Notes under the pieces: generated by a model
Database searches by the model: none
What the model was told of the DNA's origin: nothing
The model's input: the letters and a program-made list of their open reading frames with translations, nothing else
DNA from: UBA10649 sp963793105
GTDB lineage: Bacteria > Actinomycetota > Actinomycetes > S36-B12
Assembly: GCA_963793105.1 (NCBI GenBank)
Contig: CAWBZB010000004.1
Location: 310,001-374,000 of the forward strand
DNA: 64,000 nucleotides
Direction: 5' to 3'
Position numbers and translations under genes: made by a program
In this document: piece by piece, positions 32,656 to 41,114 of the stretch
Numbering within the stretch: the stretch's first letter is position 1
Layout: each line of letters opens with the position of its first letter

Positions 32656-32697
32656 CACGGCTAGCCGTGGCCTCGCTAGAGGCCTCGCGAAAGGCTA
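32656..32697 (-). promoter_or_regulatory. Promoter and tandem hairpins before the YceD-rpmF run
   Basis: TAGCCT (minus strand, 32697-32692) is a good -10, with a weak upstream TTCGCC 18 bases away. Two small hairpins follow in the leader: gcctc-gcta-gaggc (32670-32683) and the 14-base perfect palindrome CACGGCTAGCCGTG (32656-32669). They may fold to modulate leader or mRNA stability. Confidence 0.4.
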
Positions 32698-32728
32698 CCT
32701 TGTGCCTGCTGAATTGGCGAAAACCGGT

Positions 32729-33268
32729 CTAGCGACGGTCGTCGAACTCCTGTGCCATGTCGACGAACCCGGTGTCCTCGAGGTCGTCGTATGCCGACTC
32801 CTGGACGGGCGCCAGCTCCTGGTACATCTGGCTGCGCAGGCGCTCCCGGCCGCGATCGACCGTCTGCAGGGTCTTCTGCAGGGTGATCTCGAAGGTGGCC
32901 AGCTTCGCGTCGATGTAGTCGTCGGTCTCCTTGCGCATCCGCGCGGTCTCCCCCGCCGTCTGCTCGGTGACCGCGTTCGCCTCGTCGACGGCCGCGAGGT
33001 AGACCTCATGCTCCGAGACCAGCCGGTCCGCCTCGGTGCGGGCGCGGTCCAGGATCCGGTCCGCCTCTCGGCGGCCGTCCTGCACGACGGCCTCGCGATC
33101 GGCCAGCAGTTCATCGGCCCGCTGCACGGACTCCGGCAGCAGCTGCCGAATCTCCTCGATGAGGTCGAGCACCTGCGAGCGGTTGACGATGCAGGAGGCC
33201 GAGAGCGGCATCGCCTTGGCATCCTCGATGAGAACGGCTAGCTCGTCGAGTCGTTCCTGAACGTCCAC
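32729..33268 (-). CDS. DivIVA-like coiled-coil protein
   Basis: A 179-residue, almost wholly alpha-helical, highly charged protein (M-D-V-Q-E-R-L-D-E-L, then long heptad-like stretches from about 45 to 150). It matches the small coiled-coil protein found near coaD/recG in many actinobacteria, usually annotated as DivIVA-like or as an ATP-synthase-B-like hypothetical protein. It lacks a membrane segment. A structural role at the membrane or with polar growth proteins is only an inference. GTG start, 24 bases after the coaD stop. Confidence 0.7.
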   Translation of the reverse strand: MDVQERLDELAVLIEDAKAMPLSASCIVNRSQVLDLIEEIRQLLPESVQRADELLADREAVVQDGRREADRILDRARTEADRLVSEHEVYLAAVDEANAVTEQTAGETARMRKETDDYIDAKLATFEITLQKTLQTVDRGRERLRSQMYQELAPVQESAYDDLEDTGFVDMAQEFDDRR

Positions 33269-33292
33269 GAAGGCTCCTTGACGACGGGCGGT

Positions 33293-33787
33293 CTACTGCT
33301 GTTGCCCCATTGTGTCCGAGAGTTTCTCGCTCAGGCGCTTCAACACGGCGTCAGGCACCAATCCGTCGACATCGCCGCCGAATCTGGCGACCTCCTTGAT
33401 CAGGCTCGAGGACAGGAAGCTGTACAGCGGGTTGGTGGTGATGAAGACCGTCTCGACTCCGCTGAGCCGGTAGTTCATCTGGGCCATCTGGAGCTCGTAG
33501 TCGAAGTCGCTGACGGCCCGCAGGCCCTTGACGATCGCGGTCACGCCGTTCGCGGTGCAGTAGTCGACCAGGAGCCCGTGGAAGGAGTCGACGCGGATGT
33601 TCGGATACGGGGCGACCACCTCCTGGAGCATCTCGATGCGCTCCTCGATGGAGAACAGACCCGCCTTGGAGTGGTTGATCAGCACGCCGACGATGACCTC
33701 GTCGGCCATGGCGGACGCCCGGGCGAAGACATCCAGGTGCCCGTTCGTGACGGGGTCGAACGATCCGGGGCAGACGGCCGTGCGCAT
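33293..33787 (-). CDS. coaD: Phosphopantetheine adenylyltransferase
   Basis: A 164-residue enzyme making dephospho-CoA from 4'-phosphopantetheine and ATP. It starts M-R-T-A-V-C-P-G-S-F-D-P-V-T-N-G-H, holding the T/H-x-G-H nucleotide motif, and has L-R-A-V-S-D-F-D-Y-E and the C-terminal S-S-S-L-I-K-E. ATG overlapping the rsmD stop (TGATG). Normal length. Confidence 0.96.
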   Translation of the reverse strand: MRTAVCPGSFDPVTNGHLDVFARASAMADEVIVGVLINHSKAGLFSIEERIEMLQEVVAPYPNIRVDSFHGLLVDYCTANGVTAIVKGLRAVSDFDYELQMAQMNYRLSGVETVFITTNPLYSFLSSSLIKEVARFGGDVDGLVPDAVLKRLSEKLSDTMGQQQ

Positions 33788-34398
33788 CAGACCCCCTCCC
33801 CGCCGGCCGTTCCGGCGTCCGTCGACGGCGCGCATCGACCGTACCAAAGCACGGTGTCCCCGTATGGCCGTCGCCGCGGTTCGTCCCAGTGCGCAGGGAG
33901 CGGCGAACCGGGGTCGCGGGCCGGGCGCTCGACGACGATCCGGGCCTGCGGGGCGATCCAGCCCGCGGCGTGCAGGTCGTTCAGGAGCTCGCGGACGTCC
34001 TCGGCCGCCCAGTCGTAGGGGGGGTCGACGAAGACCAGCCCCGCAGCGCCCTCGGGAGGCGGCAGTCGTGCGAGGTGGCGGGCGTCCCGCACGAGGAGCT
34101 CGGCTCCCGGGCAGCCCACCGACTCGACGTTGGCCGTGAGCGCCCGCGCCGCCGATCGCGACTTCTCCACCAGAACCGCGCGACGGGCCCCCCGGCTGAG
34201 CGCCTCCAGGCCGAGGGCGCCGGTTCCGGCGAAGAGGTCGAGGACGGTCAGGTCCGACCACGCGGCGTCGTCGGCGAGCAGCTGGCTGTCCAGGGCCGAG
34301 AACACGGCCTCCCGCACGCGATCCGAGGTCGGCCGGGTGCCCGATGCCGGCACGGCCAGTCGCCGACCCCGGGCCGACCCCGCGATGATCCGGGTCAC
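33787..34398 (-). CDS. rsmD: 16S rRNA (guanine966-N2)-methyltransferase
   Basis: A 203-residue SAM-dependent methyltransferase. It begins V-T-R-I-I-A-G-S-A-R-G-R-R-L-A, has the SAM loop D-L-F-A-G-T-G-A-L-G-L-E-A-L-S-R-G-A and the catalytic F-V-D-P-P-Y. The GTG overlaps the recG stop as GTGA and has GGAGAAGG upstream, which fixes the start well inside a longer open frame. Between recG and coaD as usual. Confidence 0.95.
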   Translation of the reverse strand: MTRIIAGSARGRRLAVPASGTRPTSDRVREAVFSALDSQLLADDAAWSDLTVLDLFAGTGALGLEALSRGARRAVLVEKSRSAARALTANVESVGCPGAELLVRDARHLARLPPPEGAAGLVFVDPPYDWAAEDVRELLNDLHAAGWIAPQARIVVERPARDPGSPLPAHWDEPRRRPYGDTVLWYGRCAPSTDAGTAGGEGV

Positions 34399-36654
34399 GC
34401 CTTCTCCAGGAACTCGGCCTGCTCGTCGCGATCGAGCTCCGCGACGGCGGCGGCCAGGGCCGGGTACGCGGCGAGTGACGGGTCCGCGTCGACGAGATCG
34501 TGGGCGGCAGCCCGGGCGTCCACGATGACGTCCTCGTGGCGCGCCACCTCCAGGAGCCTCAGGGAGCTGCGCCGGCCGGACTGCGAGCTGCCCAGGACGT
34601 CGCCCTCGCGTCTCAGCTCGAGGTCGAGGGCGGACAGCGCGAAGCCATCGGTCGTGGATGCCACGGCAGCGAGGCGCTCGCGAGCCGGAGAGCCGTCCTC
34701 GGCCTCCGTCACGAGCAGGCACAGGCCGGGCAGCCCCGCGCGGCCCACGCGGCCGCGCAGCTGATGCAGCTGCGAGATCCCGAACCGGTCGGCGTCCATG
34801 ACCACCATCATCGTCGCGTTCGGCACGTCGACACCGACCTCGATCACGGTGGTCGAGACCAGCACATCGATTCCGTCGACCGCGGAAGGATCCGTGAAGC
34901 GACGCATGACGTCGTCCTTCTCCTCGCCGCTGAGCCGCCCGTGCAGGACGCCCAGGCGCAGGCCGCGAAGCTCGTTCTCCGCGAGCGACCGGGCCAGCGG
35001 GAGCACCGAGGCCAGGCGCACGGTGTTCTGCGACGGATCGTCGCCCGGCTCCGCCCACCACTCGTCCTCGCCCAGGTCACCGGCATCGACGCCGTCCCCC
35101 GTGGCGCCCTCGCCCTCGGTCTCGTCGCCGATCCGGGGGCAGACGACGAACACCCGGTGGCCGGCCCCGACCTCCTCGTGGACGCGCTGCCACATCCGGG
35201 CGGCATGCGCGGGCTGCTCGGGCGGGACCACGACATGGGTGGTGATGGCCGCTCGGCCCGGCCGGCAGCTCGGACAGCGTCGAGATGTCCACGTCGCCGA
35301 AGACCGTCATCGCGACGGTCCGTGGGATCGGAGTCGCCGTCATCACGAGCACATGCGGTCGGGAGCCGTCGCGTGACTTGGCGGACAGGGCGGCCCGCTG
35401 CTCGACGCCGAACCGGTGCTGCTCGTCGACGACCACCAGACCCAGGTCGTGGAAGTCGACCTTCTCCTGGATGAGGGCGTGCGTGCCCACGACGATTCCG
35501 GCATCGCCACTGACGATGTCGAGCAGCTGCTGCCGGCGCTGCCCGGTGCGCTGGGAGCCGGTCAGCAGGGCCACCCGGGTCGCGGAGTCGGGGCTCCCGA
35601 GGCGGCCGCCGTCGGCCAGCGGGCCCATGAGGGTGGTGATCGAGCGGTGGTGCTGCGCGGCGAGCACCTCCGTGGGGGCCAGCAGCGCCGCCTGGCCGCC
35701 CGCGTCCACGACCCGCAGCATGGCGCGCAGCGCCACGACCGTCTTGCCCGAGCCGACATCGCCCTGCAGGAGGCGGTGCATGGGGTGGTCGTTCGCCATG
35801 TCGTGGTCGATCTGCTCAGCGACGTCGAGCTGCCCCGCCGTCAGCACGAACGGCAGCCGGGCGTCGAACGCCTCGAGCAGGGGGCTGGACTTCGGGACGC
35901 GCCGGGTGGCCGGGAGCGCCATCACCTCGCGGCGACGCTGAGCGAGCAGGACCTGGAGCGTGAACGCCTCCTCGAACCTCAGCCGCTCGACCGCCTTCGC
36001 CGCGTCGGCCCGGCTGGTGGGCCGGTGGACGGCCCACAGGGCGTCGGTCAGGGGCATGAGACCGCGGTCGGCGAGGACCGCCGGGGGCACGGGATCGTCG
36101 AGCTCGCCGAGCTGCGCGAGCACGACGTCGAGGGCCTTGTGGATCTGCCACGAGGTGACGGCCTTCGAGGCGGGGTAGATCGGGATGAGGGCCCCGGCGA
36201 AGGCGAGTACGGCAAGCGGATCGTCGTCGACCCCCTCCGGGAGGAGCTCGAACTCCGGGTGGGTCAGCTGCACCTTCCCGCGGAACTGCGACACCTGACC
36301 GGCGAACAGCCCGCGCCGGCCCACCTTCAGCTGACTCTCGCGCCACTTCTGGTTGAAGAAGGTGAGCGACATCTCGTCGCGGCCGTCCGTGACGATGGCC
36401 TCGAGGATGGTGCCGCGCCGGTTGCGCATCGGCCGCACCGTCACCTTGCGCACCTCCGCCAGCACGGTGACCTGCTCGCCCTCGGCGAGCGTCGACAGGT
36501 CCGTGAGCTCGCCGCGCTCGGCATAGCGTCGGGGGTAGTGGCGGACGAGGTCCTCCACGGTGGCCAGTCCGAGCCCCTTGCGCATGGCGTCGGCCGTGCG
36601 GCCGCCCAGCACGGACGAGAGCTTGGCGCGCAGCAGGTCGTCGGACGCGCTCAC
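34395..36654 (-). pseudogene. recG: recG, ATP-dependent DNA helicase, split by a one-base frameshift
   Basis: Together the two frames give a complete RecG of about 752 residues, a branch-migrating helicase that rescues stalled forks. The first frame (GTG 36654, overlapping the upstream stop) holds the wedge domain, Walker A L-L-Q-G-D-V-G-S-G-K-T, the D-E-Q-H motif and T-A-T-P-I-P-R. After S-E-L-P-A-G it loses homology (G-P-S-G-H-H-H-P-C). Homology resumes in the next frame (A-I-T-T-H-V-V-V-P-P-E-Q ...) and runs to the end with the Q-L-R-G-R-V-G-R-A motif. The change is one extra C in the run of three at 35257-35259. All else is intact, so it is a recent mutation or a sequence error. Confidence 0.85.
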
Positions 36655-38282
36655 TCCACGCCCATGATGATCGGCCAGAGCGGCTGTCCGCCCTCGTACA
36701 CGACGGTGTCGGTGAGCGGGAAGGCCTGCGCCAGCCACTCCGGCAGGTCCTCGCGCAGGTCGGCCTCGGCATCTGCCCCCAGGACGAGGGTGACGAGCTC
36801 GCCGCCGACGGCGAGCATTCCCGCCAGCAGTTCGCGGGCCACCTCTTCCAGGTCGGACCCCACCATGACGATGTCACCGTCGACCAGCCCGAGGACGTCC
36901 CCCTCCTCGCACGGGCCGACCGTCGTCAGCGCCGCCCTGCTCGCGACGGTAACCGCCGCGTACCTCGTGGCCCCCACCGCGCGCGTCATCGACACCACAT
37001 CATCGTCGAACCTCGCGGAGGGATCGTGCACAGCGACCGCGGCCAGGGTCTGGACGATGGAGCGCGTCGGGATGACCGACACCCGGACGCCGTCGGCACG
37101 GGCCTGCTCGGCGGCCGCCTCTGCCACCCCACGGGTGTCCTTGTCGCTGGGCAGGACGACGACCTCCGACGCGTGGGACGTGACGATGGCGTTCAGCAGC
37201 TCACTCGTGGACGGACGCTGTCGGGCCGCGGCCGGGACCAGCCCGACGCCGGCGCCGCCCAGCAGCTCCGCGATGCCGGGTCCGTGCGTCACCGCGACGA
37301 GGGCCCGGGAAGCGGCCGCCTCGTCCTGGGACACGACCAGCTCCAGATGGGTGATCCGGAGCCGGTACGGCCGGCCGGCACGCATGGCCGCCTCGACGGC
37401 CGCCCCCGCGTCGTCGACGTGCACGTGCACGTTCCACAGGCGGTCCCCGCCGACCACGACGAGGCTGTCGCCCAGCGCGTTCAGCTCCTGCCGCAGGCGC
37501 GGCACGCTCGCATCGTCGGCATCGAGGAGGAACATCACCTCGTAGGCCGGCCCGCCGTAGTGACGGGTCGCCTCAGCCTCGACCGGTCTCGGCAGCGGGA
37601 CGTGCGGGCCGGAGCCGTCCAACGAGGGAGGGCGAACGCCGGTGACCGCCTCGGCCAGTGCGTCCAGGACCACCACCAGTCCCTGTCCGCCGGCATCGAC
37701 GACCCCGGCGAGCCGAAGGGCCTCGAGCATCGTCGGCGTCCGGGCCAGCGCCTCATGCGCCCCCTCCACTGCGGCCGTGACCACGGCGGCAGCATCGGAC
37801 GTGCCCGACTCGATGAGCTCCCCGGCGGCGTCAGCAGCCGCCCGGGCCACGGTCAGAATCGTCCCCTCGACCGGTCGACCGACCGCCTCGTAGCCCAGGT
37901 CTGCCGCACGGCGCAGGAGCGAGTACACCGACGCACCCTCGAGCACCTGGCCGTCGGTGAGCGCGCCGAGCACCTCGTTCGTGCCGCGAAGGATCTGGGA
38001 CATGATCACGCCCGAGTTGCCCCGCGCCCCCATCAGCGCACCCATCGACATCGCCCGCGCGGCCTCGTCGACGTGCGGCTCGGGCGACCCCTCGCCGGTC
38101 GCCCAGCACTGCTCGACGGACTCGAACGCCGACTCCATGGTGAGGTACAGGTTCGTGCCGGTGTCCCCGTCCGGCACGGGGAACACGTTGAGCGCGTCGA
38201 TGTCCTCGCGCGCATCACCGAGGCCGCTGAGGGCGCGCAGGGCCCAGTCACGTACCAGCGCAGACGACACGATGGCGGGCAC
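36651..38282 (-). CDS. DAK-domain protein (FakA/YloV-like)
   Basis: A 543-residue protein with an N-terminal DAK2 (DhaL) ATP-binding domain: L-N-V-F-P-V-P-D-G-D-T-G-T-N gives the metal-binding Asp cluster, and G-A-R-G-N-S-G-V-I-M-S-Q follows. A C-terminal FakA-type domain ends G-G-Q-P-L-W-P-I-I-M-G-V-E. In Firmicutes FakA phosphorylates fatty acids bound to a FakB (DegV) protein. The GTG at 38282 has AGGAGG six bases upstream. It overlaps recG by four bases, the conserved DAK-recG pairing in Gram-positive bacteria. Confidence 0.9.
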   Translation of the reverse strand: MPAIVSSALVRDWALRALSGLGDAREDIDALNVFPVPDGDTGTNLYLTMESAFESVEQCWATGEGSPEPHVDEAARAMSMGALMGARGNSGVIMSQILRGTNEVLGALTDGQVLEGASVYSLLRRAADLGYEAVGRPVEGTILTVARAAADAAGELIESGTSDAAAVVTAAVEGAHEALARTPTMLEALRLAGVVDAGGQGLVVVLDALAEAVTGVRPPSLDGSGPHVPLPRPVEAEATRHYGGPAYEVMFLLDADDASVPRLRQELNALGDSLVVVGGDRLWNVHVHVDDAGAAVEAAMRAGRPYRLRITHLELVVSQDEAAASRALVAVTHGPGIAELLGGAGVGLVPAAARQRPSTSELLNAIVTSHASEVVVLPSDKDTRGVAEAAAEQARADGVRVSVIPTRSIVQTLAAVAVHDPSARFDDDVVSMTRAVGATRYAAVTVASRAALTTVGPCEEGDVLGLVDGDIVMVGSDLEEVARELLAGMLAVGGELVTLVLGADAEADLREDLPEWLAQAFPLTDTVVYEGGQPLWPIIMGVE

Positions 38283-38354
38283 CGGCATCCTCCTCACGCC
38301 CAGGGGTTCTGATTCCGTCACAAGCACGGGTCCCGACCCGACCGTACCCTCAAT

Positions 38355-38384
38355 TTGGGGGACGGACGGGCGCTCGGCTACCCT
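38355..38384 (+). promoter_or_regulatory. Promoter of rpmB
   Basis: TTGGGG (38355-38360), an 18-base spacer and TACCCT (38379-38384). Transcription would begin near 38391, about 70 bases before the rpmB GTG. Confidence 0.6.
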
Positions 38385-38463
38385 TGTCCCTCGCGGTGCT
38401 CTTCACCGCTCACCTGACCGACGAACCGCCCACCGGAATCGCGTGGGACTGAAGGAGTGCACC

Positions 38464-38652
38464 GTGGCTGCGAACTGCGACGTCTGCGGCAAGAGCCCCA
38501 GCTTCGGGCACAGCATCTCTCACTCGCACCGCCGCACCAAGCGCCGCTGGAACCCGAACATCCAGCGCGTGCGCACGATGGTCGGCCGCACCCCGAAGCG
38601 CCTGAACGTCTGCGCCGCGTGCATCAAGGCGGGCAAGGTCACCCGCGCCTGA
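38464..38652 (+). CDS. rpmB: 50S ribosomal protein L28
   Basis: A 62-residue protein. It begins with GTG (GAAGGAG upstream) and reads M-A-A-N-C-D-V-C-G-K-S-P-S-F-G, with K-R-R-W-N-P-N-I-Q and a final C-A-A-C-I-K-A-G-K. The two Cys pairs make it the zinc-binding form. Single-gene unit, divergent from the DAK-recG-rsmD-coaD run and closed by a strong terminator. Confidence 0.96.
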   Translation: MAANCDVCGKSPSFGHSISHSHRRTKRRWNPNIQRVRTMVGRTPKRLNVCAACIKAGKVTRA

Positions 38653-38666
38653 CGAGCTTCCCTGAT

Positions 38667-38697
38667 CGAAGCGCTGCCGCATTGCGGCAGCGCTTCG
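38667..38697 (+). terminator. Terminator of rpmB
   Basis: Perfect 14-bp stem (38667-38680 with 38684-38697), loop att, followed by tcgtttg. It lies 14 bases after the rpmB stop. Confidence 0.85.
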
Positions 38698-38721
38698 TCG
38701 TTTGCGGACGTGCCAGCGCCG

Positions 38722-38880
38722 CTAGCGCCTGGCCTTGAACATCCACGTGCCGGTGATGTTGCATCGGTAGTGGGCCGCCGCGAGCCGGAAGGACCCGCTC
38801 GCCCGGAGGGATACTCGTGGCGACGTACTTGGCGACCAGCGTCACCGCCTCGCCGACCGAGACCGGCGCCGACAGCGTTG
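38722..38880 (-). pseudogene. Frameshifted remnant of an unidentified gene
   Basis: Minus-strand protein-like sequence in two frames. Upstream: V-S-V-G-E-A-V-T-L-V-A-K-Y-V-A-T-S-I-P-P-G. After a one-base shift near 38795: A-S-G-S-F-R-L-A-A-A-H-Y-R-C-N-I-T-G-T-W-M-F-K-A-R-R and a stop at 38722. The two halves read as one continuous beta-rich C-terminus of about 58 residues, like the end of an exported protein. No start codon or ribosome site fits, and the terminator of the RCC1 gene lies at its 5' edge. It may be what is left of a second surface-protein gene. I do not recognise the family. Confidence 0.3.
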
Positions 38881-38887
38881 AACGACC

Positions 38888-38920
38888 GTGACCCCGGCCA
38901 GCGCCATCAGCCGGGGTCAC
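38888..38920 (-). terminator. Terminator of the RCC1-repeat gene
   Basis: 11-bp perfect stem (gtgaccccggc 38888-38898 with gccggggtcac 38910-38920), 11-base loop, ten bases after the minus-strand stop at 38930. No long T run. Confidence 0.7.
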
Positions 38921-38929
38921 GTCTCGCGA

Positions 38930-40912
38930 CTACCGCCTGACCTTGACGGACCTCTTGGCCGCGGGGCCGGAGCCAGCAGCATTCTCGGCACGAACCTGGA
39001 AGGTGTACTTCTTGCCCTTCTTCAGCCTCTTCACGGTCGCCTTGGTCGAGTCCGTGGCGCGCCACGACGTGTACCGCTTCCCATTCCCCTTGTAGCGGTA
39101 CTCGTAGATCTCCACCGACGACCCCGAGCTCGGTGCGCGCCAGAACAACTTCACCTTGCCCTTGCCCGTGTTCCGGGCCTTCAACGACAGGACCTTCCCC
39201 GGGGCGGACTGCGACGCGCTCGGGTTGGACGGGTTCGACGGGTTCGTCGTCGGTGTCGTTGGCGTCGGGATGCCGGCAGCCGGCTTGGCGACGCTGCTCG
39301 GCGTGGAGAAACCACTCGTCCCCACCGTGTTGACCGCCGCTACCCGGAACGACACGTTCACGCCGTTGGCCAGTCCCTTGACCAGCAACTGAGTGACGTT
39401 GCCGGCCACCGGACTGCCCGCTGCCGCGGTCCAGGTGCCTCCCGCGTCCACGCTCTGCTGCACGACATACTGGCTGAGAGCAACGCCGCCGGTCGACGAC
39501 GGTGCCTTCCATGCGGCCAGTGCCTGCCCATCACCTGGGGTGCCGGTCACGGACGTCGGGACTCCCGGCGCCACGGCAACTAGCGCAACCGAGTGCGCGC
39601 CGCCGCAACTGACCTGGATGCCGAAGGATCCCGACATGACGCCGGAGCCCGGCGAGCCCGTGACGGACAGCGGGAACCTGCTGCACGGCTCCGCTGCGGG
39701 GCCGCACAGGTTGGTTCCGCCGAAGGTGAGGCCCGTCGGGGAGAGTCCGAGCTGCCCATAGGTGTTCTGGCCCCAGCAGGCGATCGTGCCGTCCGTCGTC
39801 GTGGCGCAGGCGTGGAAGGAACCCAGACTCAGTTGCGAGACCCTCTTGCCGGTCAACGCACTGGAGCCGGTGTTCGACACCAGGACGGGAAGTGGCTCGT
39901 TCGTCGCGGAGGACCCATTGCCGACCTGCCCGTAGGTGTTGTCTCCCCAGCACAGTGCCGTCCCGTCAGTGCTCACCGCGCACGTGGTGTGGAACCCGGC
40001 CTCGACCGATCCCATGGTGCGTCCGGCGAGGGCGCCGGAACCGGAGATCCCACCGCCCGGCACGTCGGTCAGCAGCACGGGGGTGTTGTAGGTCGTAGTG
40101 GCAGTGTTCAGGATTTCCTTGAAGGAGTTGCCCCCCCAGCAGGACACGCCCCCGTCGGACGTCCTCGCGCATGAATGCGTATAGCCGGTCGACACCTGAG
40201 TCACCGTCTTGCCATTCAGGGAGGATGGCGCCGCAGTCACGACGTTGACGGGGATCTGGGAATCAGTGGTCGTCCCGTTCCCGAGTCCGTTCTGCGTGTT
40301 GACGCCCCAACACGACACCTTCCCCGAGGCGACGGCGCAGGCGTGGTAGTAGTTGCTCGAGATCTGGGTGACCGTACGACCCTTGAGGACCCCTCCTGCG
40401 TAGACGGCCACGGGCGTCGAGGAGTTCGCCTTGGCGCTGTTCCCGAGCTGACCGTCGGTGCCCATCCCCCAGCACGCGATGACCCCCTCCGTGGTGAGCG
40501 CGCAGGTGAACTCATTGCCGGCCGAGACCTGAACGACCTTCTTGCCCGACAGAACGCCACCTGTCACCAGTTGCGGTGTGTTCTGGTTCGTCGTGTTCCC
40601 CAGGCCGAGCTGCCCCTTGGAGTTGCTTCCCCAGCAGGCGAGGGCACCGTCGGACGTGACCGCACAGGTGTGCGCGTTGCCGGCATCGACCTGAACGACG
40701 CTCTTGCCCTTCAACGCTCCTGTGGAGAGCACCGAGACTGCGGGCTGCGAGGAGGTGTTCGTCCCGTCGCCCAGCGCGCCGTCGCCGTTGTAGCCCCAGG
40801 CTCCCAGCTGCCCGGCCGGTGCCGCACTCGCCGGTGCGGCGACCGCACCGACCAGCCCAGCTGAGATCAGCGCTGCTGCCGCAACGCCTGTCACCAAAGA
40901 TCGCATGGACAT
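38930..40912 (-). CDS. Secreted RCC1-repeat and fibronectin-III protein
   Basis: A 660-residue exported protein. Signal peptide: M-S-M-R-S-L then a hydrophobic stretch and A-P-A-S-A-A cleavage. Residues 35-450 hold about seven RCC1 blades of the form A-G-x-x-H-T-C-A-V-T-x-D-G-x-x-x-C-W-G, each with a conserved Cys pair suited to extracytoplasmic disulfides. A fibronectin type III domain follows (about 455-545), a Pro/Thr/Asn/Ser linker, and a second FnIII domain to the end. There is no sortase motif or membrane anchor, so it is released or held by the basic end. Function unknown; adhesion or binding is plausible. ATG with GGGAG seven bases upstream. Ser/Thr/Asn-rich composition differs from its neighbours. 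Confidence 0.85.
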   Translation of the reverse strand: MSMRSLVTGVAAAALISAGLVGAVAAPASAAPAGQLGAWGYNGDGALGDGTNTSSQPAVSVLSTGALKGKSVVQVDAGNAHTCAVTSDGALACWGSNSKGQLGLGNTTNQNTPQLVTGGVLSGKKVVQVSAGNEFTCALTTEGVIACWGMGTDGQLGNSAKANSSTPVAVYAGGVLKGRTVTQISSNYYHACAVASGKVSCWGVNTQNGLGNGTTTDSQIPVNVVTAAPSSLNGKTVTQVSTGYTHSCARTSDGGVSCWGGNSFKEILNTATTTYNTPVLLTDVPGGGISGSGALAGRTMGSVEAGFHTTCAVSTDGTALCWGDNTYGQVGNGSSATNEPLPVLVSNTGSSALTGKRVSQLSLGSFHACATTTDGTIACWGQNTYGQLGLSPTGLTFGGTNLCGPAAEPCSRFPLSVTGSPGSGVMSGSFGIQVSCGGAHSVALVAVAPGVPTSVTGTPGDGQALAAWKAPSSTGGVALSQYVVQQSVDAGGTWTAAAGSPVAGNVTQLLVKGLANGVNVSFRVAAVNTVGTSGFSTPSSVAKPAAGIPTPTTPTTNPSNPSNPSASQSAPGKVLSLKARNTGKGKVKLFWRAPSSGSSVEIYEYRYKGNGKRYTSWRATDSTKATVKRLKKGKKYTFQVRAENAAGSGPAAKRSVKVRR

Positions 40913-40931
40913 CTGCCGCTCCCGACTGTCG

Positions 40932-40943
40932 TTCGAAATCGAA
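40932..40943. promoter_or_regulatory. Short palindrome upstream of the RCC1 gene
   Basis: ttcga-aa-tcgaa, 20 to 31 bases before the RCC1 start. It could be an operator or coincidence. Confidence 0.25.
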
Positions 40944-41056
40944 CCGGATTCCGCTGGCGATACACCGCGAACGAGCAGCGACGGTCACGAACCTAGCGCG
41001 GCATCCGAATGCACGTCGGGTCCTGAGGTCGCAACTGTGTCGCAGTCCCGCCAGTT

Positions 41057-41114
41057 GGCGAGATGCACGACGTCCGGTGCAGATCGGCGAGATGCACGAC
41101 GTCCGGTGCAGATC
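41057..41114. repeat. Exact 29-bp tandem duplication after thiL
   Basis: Two identical 29-base units (41057-41085 and 41086-41114) stand back to back. The second ends inside the thiL stop codon; both lie between thiL and the RCC1 gene. The unit includes gatgcacgacgtccggtgca, which allows only a weak hairpin. Confidence 0.9.

Noticed and set aside
34395..36654. Programmed frameshifting in recG
   Set aside because: There is no slippery heptamer with a stem following; a plain one-base change in a C run explains it.
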